A DNA stretch of 64,000 nucleotides from Azospirillum brasilense. Lineage in GTDB: Bacteria; Pseudomonadota; Alphaproteobacteria; Azospirillales; Azospirillaceae. Numbering within the stretch: position 1 is the first letter of the stretch; each line of letters opens with the position of its first letter. The notes under the pieces were generated by a model that saw only the letters and a list, made by a program, of their open reading frames with translations, was not told where the DNA came from and searched no databases. The position numbers and the translations under genes are program-made. The DNA is taken from NCBI RefSeq assembly GCF_001315015.1, contig NZ_CP012915.1:620001-684000 (forward strand). Direction: 5' to 3'. Below, in pieces: positions 8,931-17,953 of this stretch.

Positions 8931-9727
8931 CCAATACGAACGATAAGAAGACTGGTTTGGACATCGCCCAGGACGGCCGTGTCCTGCGCCTGACCATCAA
9001 CGACCCGGCCACCCGCAACTCGATCGGCCCGGCGCTGATGGAGGCGGCCCGCGCCGCCTTCGACGCGGCGGCGGCGGACGCGAGCGTCGGGGCGGTGGTG
9101 CTGACCGGCGCGGAAGGAGCCTTCTGCTCCGGCGGGAACCTGAAATGGCTGAAGGAGGCGCGCGGTGGCGACCGCGAGGCGGTGCGGGCGGGGGTGGAGA
9201 GCTTCCACGCCATGATCCGCAGCCTGCGCGCCTGCCCCAAGCCGGTGATCGCCGCGGTCGAGGGTCCGGCGGGCGGGGCGGGCTTCCCGCTGGCGCTGGC
9301 CTGCGACCTGATCGTCGCGGCGGAGGACGCGGTCTTCACCCTGTCCTACATCAAGGTGGCGCTGACGTCGGACGGCGGCGGCACGGCGTCGCTGGCCCGC
9401 GCGCTGCCGCCGCAGCTCGCCGCGGAGATCCTGTTCGAGGGCGGGCGCGTCGGGGCGCCGCGTCTGGCGCAGCTTGGCATGGTCAACCGGCTGACCGCCC
9501 CCGGCGGCGCGCTGGCCGAGGCGACGTCCTGGGCGGAGCGGCTGGCCGCCGGCCCGACCGCTGCGCTGGGCCGCGCCAAGGGGCTGCTGGAGGTGGCTTA
9601 CGGCGGGCTGGCGGATCAGCTTGACCGCGAGCGCGACGCCTTCGTGGAGTCGCTGTTCAACGACGAGGCCGGGGAGGGTGTGACCGCCTTCTTCGAGAAG
9701 CGGGCGCCGGTGTTTCCGAAGGGGTGA
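8927..9727 (+). CDS. Enoyl-CoA hydratase/isomerase family protein
   Basis: 266 aa crotonase-fold enzyme. The oxyanion-hole segment GAEGAFCSGGNLKWLKEA lies at about residues 63-80 and the second glycine-rich segment EGPAGGAGFPLALACDLIVAAEDAVF at about 108-133. The position that is usually a catalytic glutamate in hydratases reads DGGGTASLARALP, resembling isomerase or other crotonase variants rather than classical EchA. It is coupled by an ATGA overlap to the thioesterase. Beta-oxidation or aromatic acyl-CoA turnover is plausible. Confidence 0.88.
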   Translation: MTNTNDKKTGLDIAQDGRVLRLTINDPATRNSIGPALMEAARAAFDAAAADASVGAVVLTGAEGAFCSGGNLKWLKEARGGDREAVRAGVESFHAMIRSLRACPKPVIAAVEGPAGGAGFPLALACDLIVAAEDAVFTLSYIKVALTSDGGGTASLARALPPQLAAEILFEGGRVGAPRLAQLGMVNRLTAPGGALAEATSWAERLAAGPTAALGRAKGLLEVAYGGLADQLDRERDAFVESLFNDEAGEGVTAFFEKRAPVFPKG

Positions 9728-9742
9728 GCGCGGGTGTGGGGG

Positions 9743-9827
9743 GCCCCCTCCCTAACCCTCCCCCGCTTCGCAGGGGAGGGGACTGTTCTCCCTCTCCCGC
9801 GGAGCGGGGGAGGGCCGGGGTGGGGGC
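9743..9827. repeat. GC-rich inverted repeat (CCCTCCC type) between convergent genes
   Basis: An imperfect inverted repeat of about 22 bp (9743-9764 with 9806-9827) encloses smaller hairpins, including a perfect 8-bp stem CCCTCCCC (9756-9763) with GGGGAGGG (9773-9780). It lies between the convergent enoyl-CoA hydratase and gnd genes and may act as a bidirectional 3'-end structure. Related repeats occur at 14962, 18766 and 22650. Confidence 0.6.
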
Positions 9828-9840
9828 CCGTGCCGTGACC

Positions 9841-11286
9841 TCAGGCCCCCTTCCACTCCGTGTGCACCATGCCCGGACGGTCGGTGCGCTCGTAGCCGTG
9901 GGCGCCGAAATAGTCGCGCTGGGCCTGGATCATGTTGGCCCACAGCCGGCCGCTGCGGTAGCCGTCCCAATAGGACAGCGCCGAGGCCATCGCCGGCACC
10001 GGCACCGCGGCCAGGGTCGCGGCGGCCACCACGCGGCGGAAGCCGGCGTCGCCGTGGGTCATCAGGCCGGCGATGTCGGGGTCCAGCATCAGGTTCGGCA
10101 GCTCCGGCGCGCGGTTCAGCGCGGTCAGGATGCGGTCGAGCAGCCGGGCGCGGATGATGCAGCCGCCACGCCAGATGCGCGCCACCGCCGCCAGATCGAC
10201 ATCCCAGCCGAACTGCCGGCTGCCCGCGGCGATCACCGCGAAGCCCTGGGCGTAGACCGCGATCCGCCCGCTGAGCAGCGCGTCGCCGACCGACGCGACC
10301 AGATCCTCCGTGGAGGGAACGTGCGGGATGGCCAGCGCCTCGGCGGCGCGCACGCGCTCGTCCTTCAAGGCGGACAGGCAGCGGGCGTGCACCGCCTCGG
10401 CGATGGTCGGGGCGGGCATGCCCAGCTCCAGCGCGGTGGTCGCCGCCCAATGGCCGGTGCCCTTCTGGCCGGCGGCGTCGCGGATGACCTCCAGGATCGG
10501 GGCGCCGGTCTCGCCGTCCTTCGTGCGCAGGATGTCGGTGGTGATCTCCATCAGGTAGGAGGCCAGCTCCCCGCCGTTCCATTCGGCGAAGATGTCCGCC
10601 AGTCGTTCGTAGGAGCAGCCGCCGATCTCGCGCAGAAGATGATACGCCTCGGCGATCAGCTGCATGTCGGCGTATTCGATCCCGTTGTGGATCATCTTCA
10701 CGAAGTGGCCCGCCCCCTCCGGCCCGACGCGGGCAAAGCAGGACTCGCCGTCCGGCGCGCGGGCGGCGATGGCGGCCAGCAGCGGGGCGACGGGGGCCAG
10801 CGCCTCGGCATCGCCACCGGCCATCAGGGCGGGGCCGCGCCGCGCGCCCTCCTCGCCGCCCGACACGCCCAACCCGACGAAGCGCACGCCCGCCGCGGCG
10901 GCGAGCGCCGCGCGGCGGTTGGTGTCGCGGAAGTGGGAGTTGCCGCCGTCGATCAGCACGTCGCCCGGCGACAGGCGGGGCAGCAGGGCGGCCGTCAGCT
11001 CGTCCACCGGGGCACCGGCGGGCACCATCATCAGGATCGTCCGCGGCGCCTTGAGCGCGCCCAGCAGGTCCTCCACCGACGCGCAGGGGACGGCGTTGCC
11101 CACCTGGGCGGCGAAGGCGCCGCGGCGCCCCTCGTCCAGGTCGTAGCCCGCCACCACGGCCCCATGGTCGGCCAGATTGGCGGCGAGGTTGCGCCCCATC
11201 ACGCCCAGGCCGAGGACGGCGATGTCGGCCGAGCCGACGGCGGTGGTTTCCGCCCCGGTCCTGGTCGCGTTGCCCTGCACCATCAC
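9841..11286 (-). CDS. gnd: 6-phosphogluconate dehydrogenase, decarboxylating
   Basis: 481 aa, the length of the long dimeric form. Converts 6-phosphogluconate to ribulose-5-phosphate with NADP+. The Rossmann motif VLGLGVMGRNLA is at about residues 24-35, GNSHFRDTNRR near 115, GPALMAGGD near 151, and the catalytic segment FVKMIHNGIEYADMQLI near 195-211 with its Lys and the HNGIEY motif. The C-terminal helical domain is complete. It lies behind the LacI-type regulator, 94 bases away on the same strand, next to gluconokinase and Edd, so the cluster sends 6-phosphogluconate either to the pentose phosphate or the Entner-Doudoroff route. Confidence 0.95.
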   Translation of the reverse strand: MMVQGNATRTGAETTAVGSADIAVLGLGVMGRNLAANLADHGAVVAGYDLDEGRRGAFAAQVGNAVPCASVEDLLGALKAPRTILMMVPAGAPVDELTAALLPRLSPGDVLIDGGNSHFRDTNRRAALAAAAGVRFVGLGVSGGEEGARRGPALMAGGDAEALAPVAPLLAAIAARAPDGESCFARVGPEGAGHFVKMIHNGIEYADMQLIAEAYHLLREIGGCSYERLADIFAEWNGGELASYLMEITTDILRTKDGETGAPILEVIRDAAGQKGTGHWAATTALELGMPAPTIAEAVHARCLSALKDERVRAAEALAIPHVPSTEDLVASVGDALLSGRIAVYAQGFAVIAAGSRQFGWDVDLAAVARIWRGGCIIRARLLDRILTALNRAPELPNLMLDPDIAGLMTHGDAGFRRVVAAATLAAVPVPAMASALSYWDGYRSGRLWANMIQAQRDYFGAHGYERTDRPGMVHTEWKGA

Positions 11287-11317
11287 AACGAACTCCCGTG
11301 AATTCTCTTTGACGATA

Positions 11318-11365
11318 CCCCGCTGTGCGGGGATTGGCTCTTCGCTGACGCCCCGCGGCGCGGGG
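11318..11365 (-). terminator. Two GC hairpins between gntR-like and gnd genes
   Basis: Two short stems, CCCCGC-TGT-GCGGGG (11318-11332) and CCCCGCGGCGCGGGG (11351-11365), lie downstream of the LacI-type regulator and upstream of gnd. There is no T-run. They could reduce read-through from the regulator gene or stabilise processed mRNA. Confidence 0.35.
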
Positions 11366-11380
11366 GTCGGTTGCGGTCTC

Positions 11381-12439
11381 TCAAGTGGTCTCGCGGACCA
11401 TCAGGCGAAAGCCCAGATCCACGCGGCGCGGATTTTCCCGGCTTTTCGGCGTCCGGTCCGCCATGCCCGCGATCAGCAGGCGGGCCGCCTCCACGCCGAT
11501 CGCGCGGCGGGGGGTGGCGACGGTGGTCAGCGGCGGGACGGTCCAGGCCGCCCCCGCCAGATCGTTGAAGCCGGCAACGGCCAGCCGCTCCGGCACGGGG
11601 ATGCCGAGCCGCGCGCATTGGAACAGCGCGCCCTGCGCCAGATCGTCGTTGCACAGGAACAGCGCGTCGGTGTCCGGGTGGGTGGCCAGTGCGCGCTCCA
11701 GCAGTTCCGCGCCCAGCGCGACGGAGGTGGCGTCCGGCACCATCAGTTCCAAGGCGGGGTCGTGCCGCCCGGCGTCGCGCAGCGCCTGCCGCCAGCCGTC
11801 GCAGCGCTGGCGCGTCCGCGGGTCTAGCTGCCCGGCGATCAGCCCGATCCGCCGCCGCCCCCGCGCGGCCAGATGCGCGCCGACGGCGTAGCCGGCGTCG
11901 AACTGCGAGAAGCCGACCGTCTGCACCGGGCAATCGCTGTGTTCACCCTCCGCGGTCAGATCCATGGTGTGAATGACCGGGATCGTCAGGCCGCGCAGCA
12001 GGTCCCAGGTGCCCGGCGTGTGGTCGAGCCCGCTCAGGATCACCCCGTCCGGATCGTGGGCGAGCTGGGTGCGCAGGACGCGCTCCTCCGCCTCCGGGCC
12101 GTAGCCGGTGATGCCGACCAGCGGCTGGTAGCCTTGCGGGCTCAGCGTCTCCTGCACGCCCGCCAGCAGGTCGATGAAGACGGCGTTGGTCAAGGAGGGG
12201 ATCAGCACCGCCACCGTCATCGTCCGCGCCGAGGCCAGCGCCGACGCCACGCGGCTGGGCACGAAGCCCAGGCGGCGGCTCGCCTCCTCGACGCGGGCGC
12301 GCACCTCCTCGCTGACCGTGTCGGGCCGGCGCAGGGCGCGGGACACGGTCATGGCGCTGACCCCGGCGGCGGCGGCGACGTCGGCCATGGTGGCGCGTCC
12401 GCTGCGCGAGGATCGGGGTTTGCGGGGGGTGGCGGTCAT
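11381..12439 (-). CDS. gntR: LacI-family repressor of gluconate genes (GntR-like)
   Basis: 352 aa. The N-terminal helix-turn-helix is clear (TMADVAAAAGVSAMTVSRALRRP, residues about 17-40 in two halves), followed by the LacI hinge helix and a periplasmic-binding-fold sensor domain (VAVLIPSLTNAVF, then TVATPRRAIGVEAARLLI). It is divergent from gluconokinase, and two palindromes matching the E. coli GntR operator form (ATGTTA-N4-TAACAT) lie in and beside the shared promoter. The expected role is gluconate- or 6-phosphogluconate-responsive repression of gntK-edd, its own gene and perhaps gnd. The symbol refers to this LacI-type GntR, not the winged-helix GntR family. Confidence 0.85.
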   Translation of the reverse strand: MTATPRKPRSSRSGRATMADVAAAAGVSAMTVSRALRRPDTVSEEVRARVEEASRRLGFVPSRVASALASARTMTVAVLIPSLTNAVFIDLLAGVQETLSPQGYQPLVGITGYGPEAEERVLRTQLAHDPDGVILSGLDHTPGTWDLLRGLTIPVIHTMDLTAEGEHSDCPVQTVGFSQFDAGYAVGAHLAARGRRRIGLIAGQLDPRTRQRCDGWRQALRDAGRHDPALELMVPDATSVALGAELLERALATHPDTDALFLCNDDLAQGALFQCARLGIPVPERLAVAGFNDLAGAAWTVPPLTTVATPRRAIGVEAARLLIAGMADRTPKSRENPRRVDLGFRLMVRETT

Positions 12440-12485
12440 CGGCGTTCCAGTGGTCCGGCGGCCATTATCCCGCGCCGGATTGGGC

Positions 12486-12515
12486 TTTACAAGCCTCGTT
12501 TGTTAGCGGTAACAT
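12486..12515 (+). promoter_or_regulatory. Promoter and operator 1 for gntK-edd
   Basis: TTTACA (12486-12491), 18 bases, TAACAT (12510-12515) resembles a sigma-70 promoter pointing to gluconokinase. The -10 hexamer is half of the palindrome TGTTAGCGGTAACA (12501-12514), so a bound LacI-type repressor would block it. The same palindrome lies 62 bases upstream of the divergent regulator gene. Confidence 0.6.
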
Positions 12516-12557
12516 GCGCATCTCTCCCAACCCGTTTTCTTTTGAGGACCGACCGGC

Positions 12558-13109
12558 ATGAGCGCTCTTCCGTCTCCCGATGTTACCGCTAACATAAGCG
12601 GGGCCGTGGACGCGATCGTGGTGATGGGCGTGGCGGGCTGCGGCAAGACCTCGGTGGGGGAGGAACTGGCCCGGCGGCTCGGCTGGCAGTTCCTGGAGGG
12701 CGACGGCTTCCACCCTCCGGAGAACATCGCGAAGATGTCCGCCGGCATCCCGCTCCAGGACGAGGACCGCTGGGGCTGGCTGGACACCCTTGCCGCCCAC
12801 ATCGTCCTTGCGAAGGAGGCCAGGGCGCCGATCGTCGTGTCCTGCTCCGCGCTGAAGCGGCGCTACCGCGACCGGCTGAGCGCCGGCGGGACGCGCGTCC
12901 TGTTCGTTCATCTCGACGGCAGCCGGGACACCATCCACGCCCGCATGGCGCTGCGCGCCGGCCATTTCATGCCGACCACCCTGCTCGACAGCCAGTTCGC
13001 GGCGCTCGAGCCGCTGGAGTCCGGGGAACTCGGCATCGTCTGTGACATCGACGCCAGCCCGGCGGAGATCGCCGCCCGCGTCTCCTCCCGGATCGCTCCC
13101 GCCGCCTGA
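12558..13109 (+). CDS. gntK: Gluconokinase
   Basis: 183 aa. Phosphorylates D-gluconate to 6-phosphogluconate using ATP. The P-loop GVAGCGKTS is at about residues 24-32; [17 protein letters not shown] and [10 protein letters not shown] are family signatures; LVTQF of E. coli GntK corresponds to [14 protein letters not shown] ten bases before ATG 12558 supports this start. The first 16 residues are poorly conserved and their codons contain the second operator, so a downstream GTG at 12606 cannot be excluded. It is followed 28 bases later by edd. Confidence 0.95.
   Translation: MSALPSPDVTANISGAVDAIVVMGVAGCGKTSVGEELARRLGWQFLEGDGFHPPENIAKMSAGIPLQDEDRWGWLDTLAAHIVLAKEARAPIVVSCSALKRRYRDRLSAGGTRVLFVHLDGSRDTIHARMALRAGHFMPTTLLDSQFAALEPLESGELGIVCDIDASPAEIAARVSSRIAPAA
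12580..12595. promoter_or_regulatory. Operator 2 for the gluconate repressor, inside gntK
   Basis: ATGTTACCGCTAACAT is a 16-bp palindrome of the GntR operator form. Its 14-bp core is the exact reverse complement of the upstream site at 12501-12514. The two centres are 80 bp apart, which suits repression looping. It lies in codons 8-13 of gluconokinase. Confidence 0.65.
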
Positions 13110-13137
13110 ACAGTCCGCCGTCTGGAAGGATCGCGCC

Positions 13138-14940
13138 ATGACGAGTCTTCATCCCGTCCTCGACGCCGTCACCCGCCGCATCCGGGAGCGCAGCCACGCC
13201 ACCCGCGCCGCCTATCTGGAGCGGCTGCGCGCCGCGGCGGCCCAGGGGCCGCGCCGTCTGGCGCTGGGCTGCGCCAACCGCGCGCACGGCTTCGCCGGCT
13301 GCACCGCCGCGGAGGACAAGGCGGCGCTGCGTGGCGGCTCCCTGCCGGCCATCGGCATCGTCACCTCCTACAACGACATGCTGTCCGCCCATCAGCCCTA
13401 CGGCGACTATCCGGAGCGGCTCAAGGCGGCGGTGCGCGCGGCGGGCGGCGTGGCGCAGGTGGCGGGCGGCGTGCCGGCCATGTGCGACGGCGTCACCCAG
13501 GGCGAGCCGGGGATGGAGTTGTCGCTGTTCTCCCGCGAGGTGATCGCCATGGGGACGGCGGTCGCCCTGTCGCACGGCACCTTCGACGGCGTGCTGTGCC
13601 TCGGCGTCTGCGACAAGATCGTTCCGGGTCTGCTGATCGGCGCGCTGTCCTTCGGCCATCTGCCCACCGTCTTCGTGCCCGCCGGGCCGATGCCCTCCGG
13701 CCTGCCCAACAAGGAGAAGGGGCGCATCCGCCAGCAATACGCGGAGGGCAAGCTGGACAAGGACGCGCTGCTGGAGGCCGAGGCCGCGTCCTACCACGCG
13801 CCGGGCACCTGCACTTTCTACGGCACCGCCAACTCCAACCAGATGCTGGTCGAGATGATGGGGCTGCACCTTCCGGGATCGAGCTTCGCCAACCCCGGCA
13901 CGGCGCTGCGCGACGCGCTGACCGACGCGGCGGCGCGGCGGGTGGTCGCCCTGCGCACGCCCATCGGGGAGATCGTGGACGAGCGCGCCATCGTCAACGC
14001 GGTGGTCGGGCTGCTGGCGACGGGCGGCTCGACCAACCACACGCTGCATCTGCCGGCCATCGCGGCGGCGGCGGGCATCGCCCTGACCTGGGAGGACTTC
14101 GCCGAGCTGTCGGCGGTGGTGCCGCTGCTCGCCCGCGTCTACCCGAACGGTAGCGCCGACGTGAACCATTTCGAGGCGGCGGGCGGCATGGCCTTCCTGA
14201 TCGGGGAACTGGCCGACGCCGGTCTGCTGCACGGCGACGCCGCCACTGTGTGGGAGGGCGACAGCATCGCGGCCTACCGCCGTCCGCTGCGGCTGGAGGG
14301 GAGCGAACTGGTGCGGGGCGCAGCGGTCCACGAGAGCGCCGACCCCGCCGTGCTGGCTCCGGTCGCGTCGCCCATGGCGGCGGAGGGGGGCTTGCGCGTG
14401 CTGAGCGGGCCGCTGGGCCGCGCGGTGGTGAAGGTCTCCGCCGTGAAGCCGGACCATCGCGTCATCGAAGCGCCGGCCCGCGTCTTCACCGACCAGGAAT
14501 CGGTGCAGGCGGCGTTCCGCCGCGGCGAGTTGCACCGCGACGTGGTGGTGGTGGTGCGCTTCCAGGGTCCGAAGGCCAACGGCATGCCGGAACTGCACAA
14601 GCTGACGCCGCCGCTGGGCGTGCTTCAGGATCTCGGCTACCGGGTGGCGCTGGTCACGGACGGGCGGATGTCGGGGGCGTCGGGCAAGGTCCCGGCGGCG
14701 ATCCACGTCACGCCGGAAGCCGCGGCGGGTGGGCCGCTGGGCAGGGTGCGGGATGGCGACATGCTGCGGCTGGACACCGAGCGCGGCACGCTGGAGGTGC
14801 TGGTGGACGACGCGGAGTGGACCGCTCGCCCGCTGGCGGACGCACCGGCCGATGCCGGTGTCGGCTGCGGGCGGGAGCTGTTCGGTGTGTTCCGCCGGGC
14901 GGTCGGCAGTGCCGAGGCCGGGGCGTCGGTGTTCGGGTGA
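13138..14940 (+). CDS. edd: Phosphogluconate dehydratase (Entner-Doudoroff)
   Basis: 600 aa, the usual length. Dehydrates 6-phosphogluconate to 2-keto-3-deoxy-6-phosphogluconate. IlvD/Edd-family features are seen in order: [17 protein letters not shown] near residue 80, [24 protein letters not shown] near 115-138 (the cysteine is a cluster ligand), [10 protein letters not shown] near 157, [20 protein letters not shown] near 225-244, and [17 protein letters not shown] near 505-521. GGAAGGA eight bases before the ATG fixes the start. The eda aldolase partner is not in the window. Confidence 0.96.
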   Translation: MTSLHPVLDAVTRRIRERSHATRAAYLERLRAAAAQGPRRLALGCANRAHGFAGCTAAEDKAALRGGSLPAIGIVTSYNDMLSAHQPYGDYPERLKAAVRAAGGVAQVAGGVPAMCDGVTQGEPGMELSLFSREVIAMGTAVALSHGTFDGVLCLGVCDKIVPGLLIGALSFGHLPTVFVPAGPMPSGLPNKEKGRIRQQYAEGKLDKDALLEAEAASYHAPGTCTFYGTANSNQMLVEMMGLHLPGSSFANPGTALRDALTDAAARRVVALRTPIGEIVDERAIVNAVVGLLATGGSTNHTLHLPAIAAAAGIALTWEDFAELSAVVPLLARVYPNGSADVNHFEAAGGMAFLIGELADAGLLHGDAATVWEGDSIAAYRRPLRLEGSELVRGAAVHESADPAVLAPVASPMAAEGGLRVLSGPLGRAVVKVSAVKPDHRVIEAPARVFTDQESVQAAFRRGELHRDVVVVVRFQGPKANGMPELHKLTPPLGVLQDLGYRVALVTDGRMSGASGKVPAAIHVTPEAAAGGPLGRVRDGDMLRLDTERGTLEVLVDDAEWTARPLADAPADAGVGCGRELFGVFRRAVGSAEAGASVFG

Positions 14941-14961
14941 GGGATGATTCCAATGCAAATT

Positions 14962-15080
14962 CCCTCTCCCCTCTGGGGAGAGGGTTAGGGTGAGGGGGTT
15001 GCGCTTGTGCCGGACGTACCGCCACGCGCAACCCCCTCACCGCCCGCTTCGCGGGCACCCTCTCCCCAGAGGGGAGAGGG
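14962..15080. repeat. Long GC-rich inverted repeat between convergent genes
   Basis: The left arm (14962-15004) and right arm (15026-15080) are reverse complements over about 40 bases, with an extra small hairpin (CGCCCGCTTCGCGGGC) inserted in the right arm. Each arm contains its own stem, CCCTCTCCCCTCTGGGGAG with a mirrored end. It fills the gap between edd and the convergent hydratase gene and belongs with the repeats at 9743, 18766 and 22650. Confidence 0.7.
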
Positions 15081-15132
15081 CTAAAAAGAAAGGCCAGAGG
15101 TGATGGCCTTTGACAGCGAAGGGGGAACTCGC

Positions 15133-15897
15133 TCACTTCACCGTCAGCTCGTAGGTGCCCATCGTCCCGTACACGGCGACCGACGTGCTGCCCGCCGGGA
15201 CCATGACGGTGCCGACGTGCGACCCGGTGGTCACCACGTCGCCGGCCTTCAGGCCGCCCAGGCTGACCGCGCCGGTGTTGGCCATCCACACCAGAAGCCG
15301 CACCGGCTCGCCCGCCGAGTTGCCGGCGACCGTGTCGGCCTTCGTCTCGCCGTCGACGACCAGGGCGACGCGCTCCTTCAGCGGCTCCAGCGAGCGCCAG
15401 TCGGCGATGGCCGGGCCGACGACCAGGGCACCGTGGTTGAACTGGTCGGCCATGTGGCTGAACCACTCCTGCGAGCCGAAGCCGGCAAAGCGCGTGTCGA
15501 CGATCTCGAAGGCGGGATGGACCGACTCGACGGCGTCGAGGACCTCCTCGCGGCTGTAGGGCTCGGCGCGGGGCGGCAGATCCTTGGCCAATTTGTAGGC
15601 GATCTCGGCTTCCATGCCGATGACCTGATAGTCCGCCGCGGGAAGCACCGTGGTGTCGAAGAACAGCGTGTCGGCGTGGATGGGCGCGCGGAACGGCTCG
15701 GACTCCGGGGTGCGGGCGCCGACCTTCCATGCGACGACCGGGCCGAGGCGGCGGGCCACGGCGTCTTGGATGGCGTAGGCTTCGGCCTCGCTGGTGGGGC
15801 GGGTCGGTAGGGCGGACAACCAGTCGCGGCTCTTGCGCGCCTGGATCAGGGCATCGACGGAAGCGTTGAATGCGGACTCGTTCATCTCTTCGGACAT
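15133..15897 (-). CDS. 2-keto-4-pentenoate hydratase/fumarylacetoacetase-family enzyme
   Basis: 254 aa, MhpD-like fold. AWKVGARTPESEPF near residue 56 and the metal-binding stretch GMEAEIAYKLAKDLP near 93-107 (Glu-x-Glu), followed by VHPAFEIVDTRF near 126-137, are hallmarks of the FAH superfamily; the late segment GLKAGDVVTTGSHVG corresponds to the family GDVI-TGT motif. These enzymes hydrate dienoates or act on 2-oxo acids, including sugar-acid derivatives. It is the last gene of a seven-gene leftward operon, so its substrate is probably the imported compound after dehydrogenase action. The exact reaction is unknown. Confidence 0.85.
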   Translation of the reverse strand: MSEEMNESAFNASVDALIQARKSRDWLSALPTRPTSEAEAYAIQDAVARRLGPVVAWKVGARTPESEPFRAPIHADTLFFDTTVLPAADYQVIGMEAEIAYKLAKDLPPRAEPYSREEVLDAVESVHPAFEIVDTRFAGFGSQEWFSHMADQFNHGALVVGPAIADWRSLEPLKERVALVVDGETKADTVAGNSAGEPVRLLVWMANTGAVSLGGLKAGDVVTTGSHVGTVMVPAGSTSVAVYGTMGTYELTVK

Positions 15898-15924
15898 CGT
15901 CTTCGGGCCTTCGCTTTTCTTCGG

Positions 15925-16977
15925 TTATTGGTGCTTGTCGGGTTGGACTCTCAGGGCGCCGCAGGACTCGCGGATGACCAGCCGGGCGGGCAGGATCACA
16001 CGCTCCGGCGCGCCCTGCGGGTCGGCGATGCGGCGCAGCAGCAGGCGGGCGGCCTCCTGCCCGATCTGGCGGGCGGAGGTGGCGACGGTGGTCAGGGCGG
16101 GGCGGCTTATCGCCGCTTCGGTCAGGTCGTCGAAACCGGTCACGGCGATGTCCCGTCCCGCCCGCAGACCGCGGGCCTCCAGCCCCAGCATCACGCCGAA
16201 CGCGACGAGGTCGTTGTAACAAAGCATCGCGGTGGGCGGGTCGGCAAGGTCCATCAGCGGCCCCACCGCGTCCAGCCCGCCGCGGCGGGTGGCCGGGCAG
16301 CGCACGACGAGGTCCGGGGTCAGGCCGTGGCGGCGCAGCGCCGCGGCGAAGCCGACACGGCGCCCGGCGAAGGCGGAGTGGGACAGGTTTCCACCAACGA
16401 AGGCGATGCGGCGATGGCCGATCCGCAGCAGGTGCTCGGTCACCATCTCCATGCCGAACTCGTAATCCACCCCGGCGTAGTCGCCTTCGCGGGCGGAGAG
16501 GAAGCGCAGCGCCTGGACGACGGGAAGCTGCCACTGGCGCAGCCGGTCCAGCAGCGCCGGCGACGTGCCGGCGGCGGGGCAAATGATTACCCCATCCACA
16601 TTCTGCTCGCGCATGCGCTGAAGGTAGCGGTCCTGCCGCTCCCCCGATTCCGCGGTGTTGGCGAGGAAGGCGACGACCCCCTGCTCACCCAGGACGTCAT
16701 CCACCCCGGCGGTCAGTTCGCCGTAGAAGGAGTTGTTGATCTCGCAGACGAGCAGCCCGACCGTGTCGGTGCGGGCGGCGCGCAGGGTCGCGGCGCCGCG
16801 GTTGTAGACGTAGCCCAACGCCGCGATGGCAGCCTGCACGCGCTCCCGCGTTTCGGCGGCGACCAGCGGGCTGCCGCGCAGGACGAGCGAGACGGTGGAC
16901 CGCGACACCCCGGCGTGGTGTGCCACCTCCGTCAGGGTGATGCGGGCCGGTCCGCCGCGCTCGTCAAGGATGGTCAT
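15925..16977 (-). CDS. LacI-family transcriptional regulator of the transport operon
   Basis: 350 aa. Helix-turn-helix TLTEVAHHAGVSRSTVSLVL at about residues 15-34, hinge region, then a sugar-binding-type sensor domain (VGLLVCEINNSFYGEL; LTTVATSARQIGQEAARLLL). It is embedded between the dehydrogenase gene (12 bases upstream) and the hydratase gene (27 bases downstream), so it is transcribed with the genes it probably regulates. A perfect palindrome with a central CG, the typical LacI-family operator geometry, lies in the operon promoter at 21141-21156. LacI regulators usually sense sugars or sugar acids, a clue to the substrate. Confidence 0.9.
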   Translation of the reverse strand: MTILDERGGPARITLTEVAHHAGVSRSTVSLVLRGSPLVAAETRERVQAAIAALGYVYNRGAATLRAARTDTVGLLVCEINNSFYGELTAGVDDVLGEQGVVAFLANTAESGERQDRYLQRMREQNVDGVIICPAAGTSPALLDRLRQWQLPVVQALRFLSAREGDYAGVDYEFGMEMVTEHLLRIGHRRIAFVGGNLSHSAFAGRRVGFAAALRRHGLTPDLVVRCPATRRGGLDAVGPLMDLADPPTAMLCYNDLVAFGVMLGLEARGLRAGRDIAVTGFDDLTEAAISRPALTTVATSARQIGQEAARLLLRRIADPQGAPERVILPARLVIRESCGALRVQPDKHQ

Positions 16978-16989
16978 TCACGCCGCCAT

Positions 16990-17931
16990 TCAGACGACGG
17001 CGGTCGGCAGCGGCTGGCCGGCGAAGAAGGCGGACAGGTTCGTCAGCACCAGATTGCCCATGGCCATCCGCGTCTCCACCGTGGCGCTCGCCTGATGCGG
17101 CTGCAGCACCACATTGTCCAGGCCGAACAGGGCCTCAGGCGCGTGCGGCTCGTTGGCGAAGACGTCCAGCGCGGCCCCGCCGAGGCGACCGTCGGTCAGG
17201 GCGGCGACCAGCTCCGGCTCGTCCACCACGGCGCCGCGGGCGACGTTGACCAGCAGCCCGTCCGGCCCCAGCGCCTCGATCACTGCGCGGTTGACCATGT
17301 TGCGGGCGTCCGGCCCGGCCGAGGCGGCGACGATCAGGATGTCGCTCTCCCGCGCCAGATCAACCGGGGAGGCGACGAAGCGGTAGGGCACGTCGCTGCG
17401 CGGCTTGCGGTTGGTGTAGGCGATGTCCATGCCGAAGCCGGCGGCGCGCTGGGCGATGGCCATGCCGATGCGGCCCAGCCCCAGGATGCCGAGCCGCTTG
17501 CCGGTCACCTTGCGGGCCAGCGGCAGCCCGCCGTTCGGCCAGCGCCCGGCGCGCACGAAGCGGTCGCCGACCATCATGCGGCGCGACCCGGCGATCATCA
17601 GCCCGATGGCGAGATCGGCGACGTCGTCGGTCAGCACGTCGGGCGTGTTGGTGACGCGGACGCCGCGGCCGGCCGCGTGCTTCAGGTCCACCGCGTCGGT
17701 GCCGACGCCGTTGATCGCGACGATCCCCAGGTTGGTGCAGGCGTCCATGACCGCGTTGCTGACGCCCGTGCCGCCGCCGGTGACGACGGCGCGGACTCGC
17801 GGTCCCACCTCGGCGACCAGCCGGTCGCGGTCGGGCGCCCCGGCGAAGCGGTGGACGGTGTAGCCCGCGTCCAGCGCCGCCTCGATGTCCGGCATCATGG
17901 ATTCGACGAGGAGGATCTCCGGCTTCATCAA
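16990..17931 (-). CDS. D-isomer-specific 2-hydroxyacid dehydrogenase
   Basis: 313 aa, NAD(P)-dependent, related to hydroxypyruvate/glyoxylate reductases. GVGTDAVDL near residue 76 is the substrate-domain signature; the nucleotide fold has GILGLGRIGMAIAQRAAGFGM near 148-168 (GxGxxG, then an Arg-rich end of strand 2, TNRKPRS, favouring NADP). The active-site Arg lies in NVARGAVVDEPELV near 233-246, the Glu in DVFANEPH near 261, and the His in LQPHQASAT near 282. It sits between the ABC ATPase and LacI genes of the transport operon and probably interconverts a 2-oxo and 2-hydroxy form of the imported acid. Confidence 0.9.
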   Translation of the reverse strand: MMKPEILLVESMMPDIEAALDAGYTVHRFAGAPDRDRLVAEVGPRVRAVVTGGGTGVSNAVMDACTNLGIVAINGVGTDAVDLKHAAGRGVRVTNTPDVLTDDVADLAIGLMIAGSRRMMVGDRFVRAGRWPNGGLPLARKVTGKRLGILGLGRIGMAIAQRAAGFGMDIAYTNRKPRSDVPYRFVASPVDLARESDILIVAASAGPDARNMVNRAVIEALGPDGLLVNVARGAVVDEPELVAALTDGRLGGAALDVFANEPHAPEALFGLDNVVLQPHQASATVETRMAMGNLVLTNLSAFFAGQPLPTAVV

Positions 17932-17953
17932 AAGCGTCCTTCGTGGGGTGGGC

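Noticed and set aside
12967..14958. Long antisense frame across edd
   Set aside because: His/Arg/Gln-rich composition is typical of antisense frames in GC-rich genes; edd itself is unambiguous.
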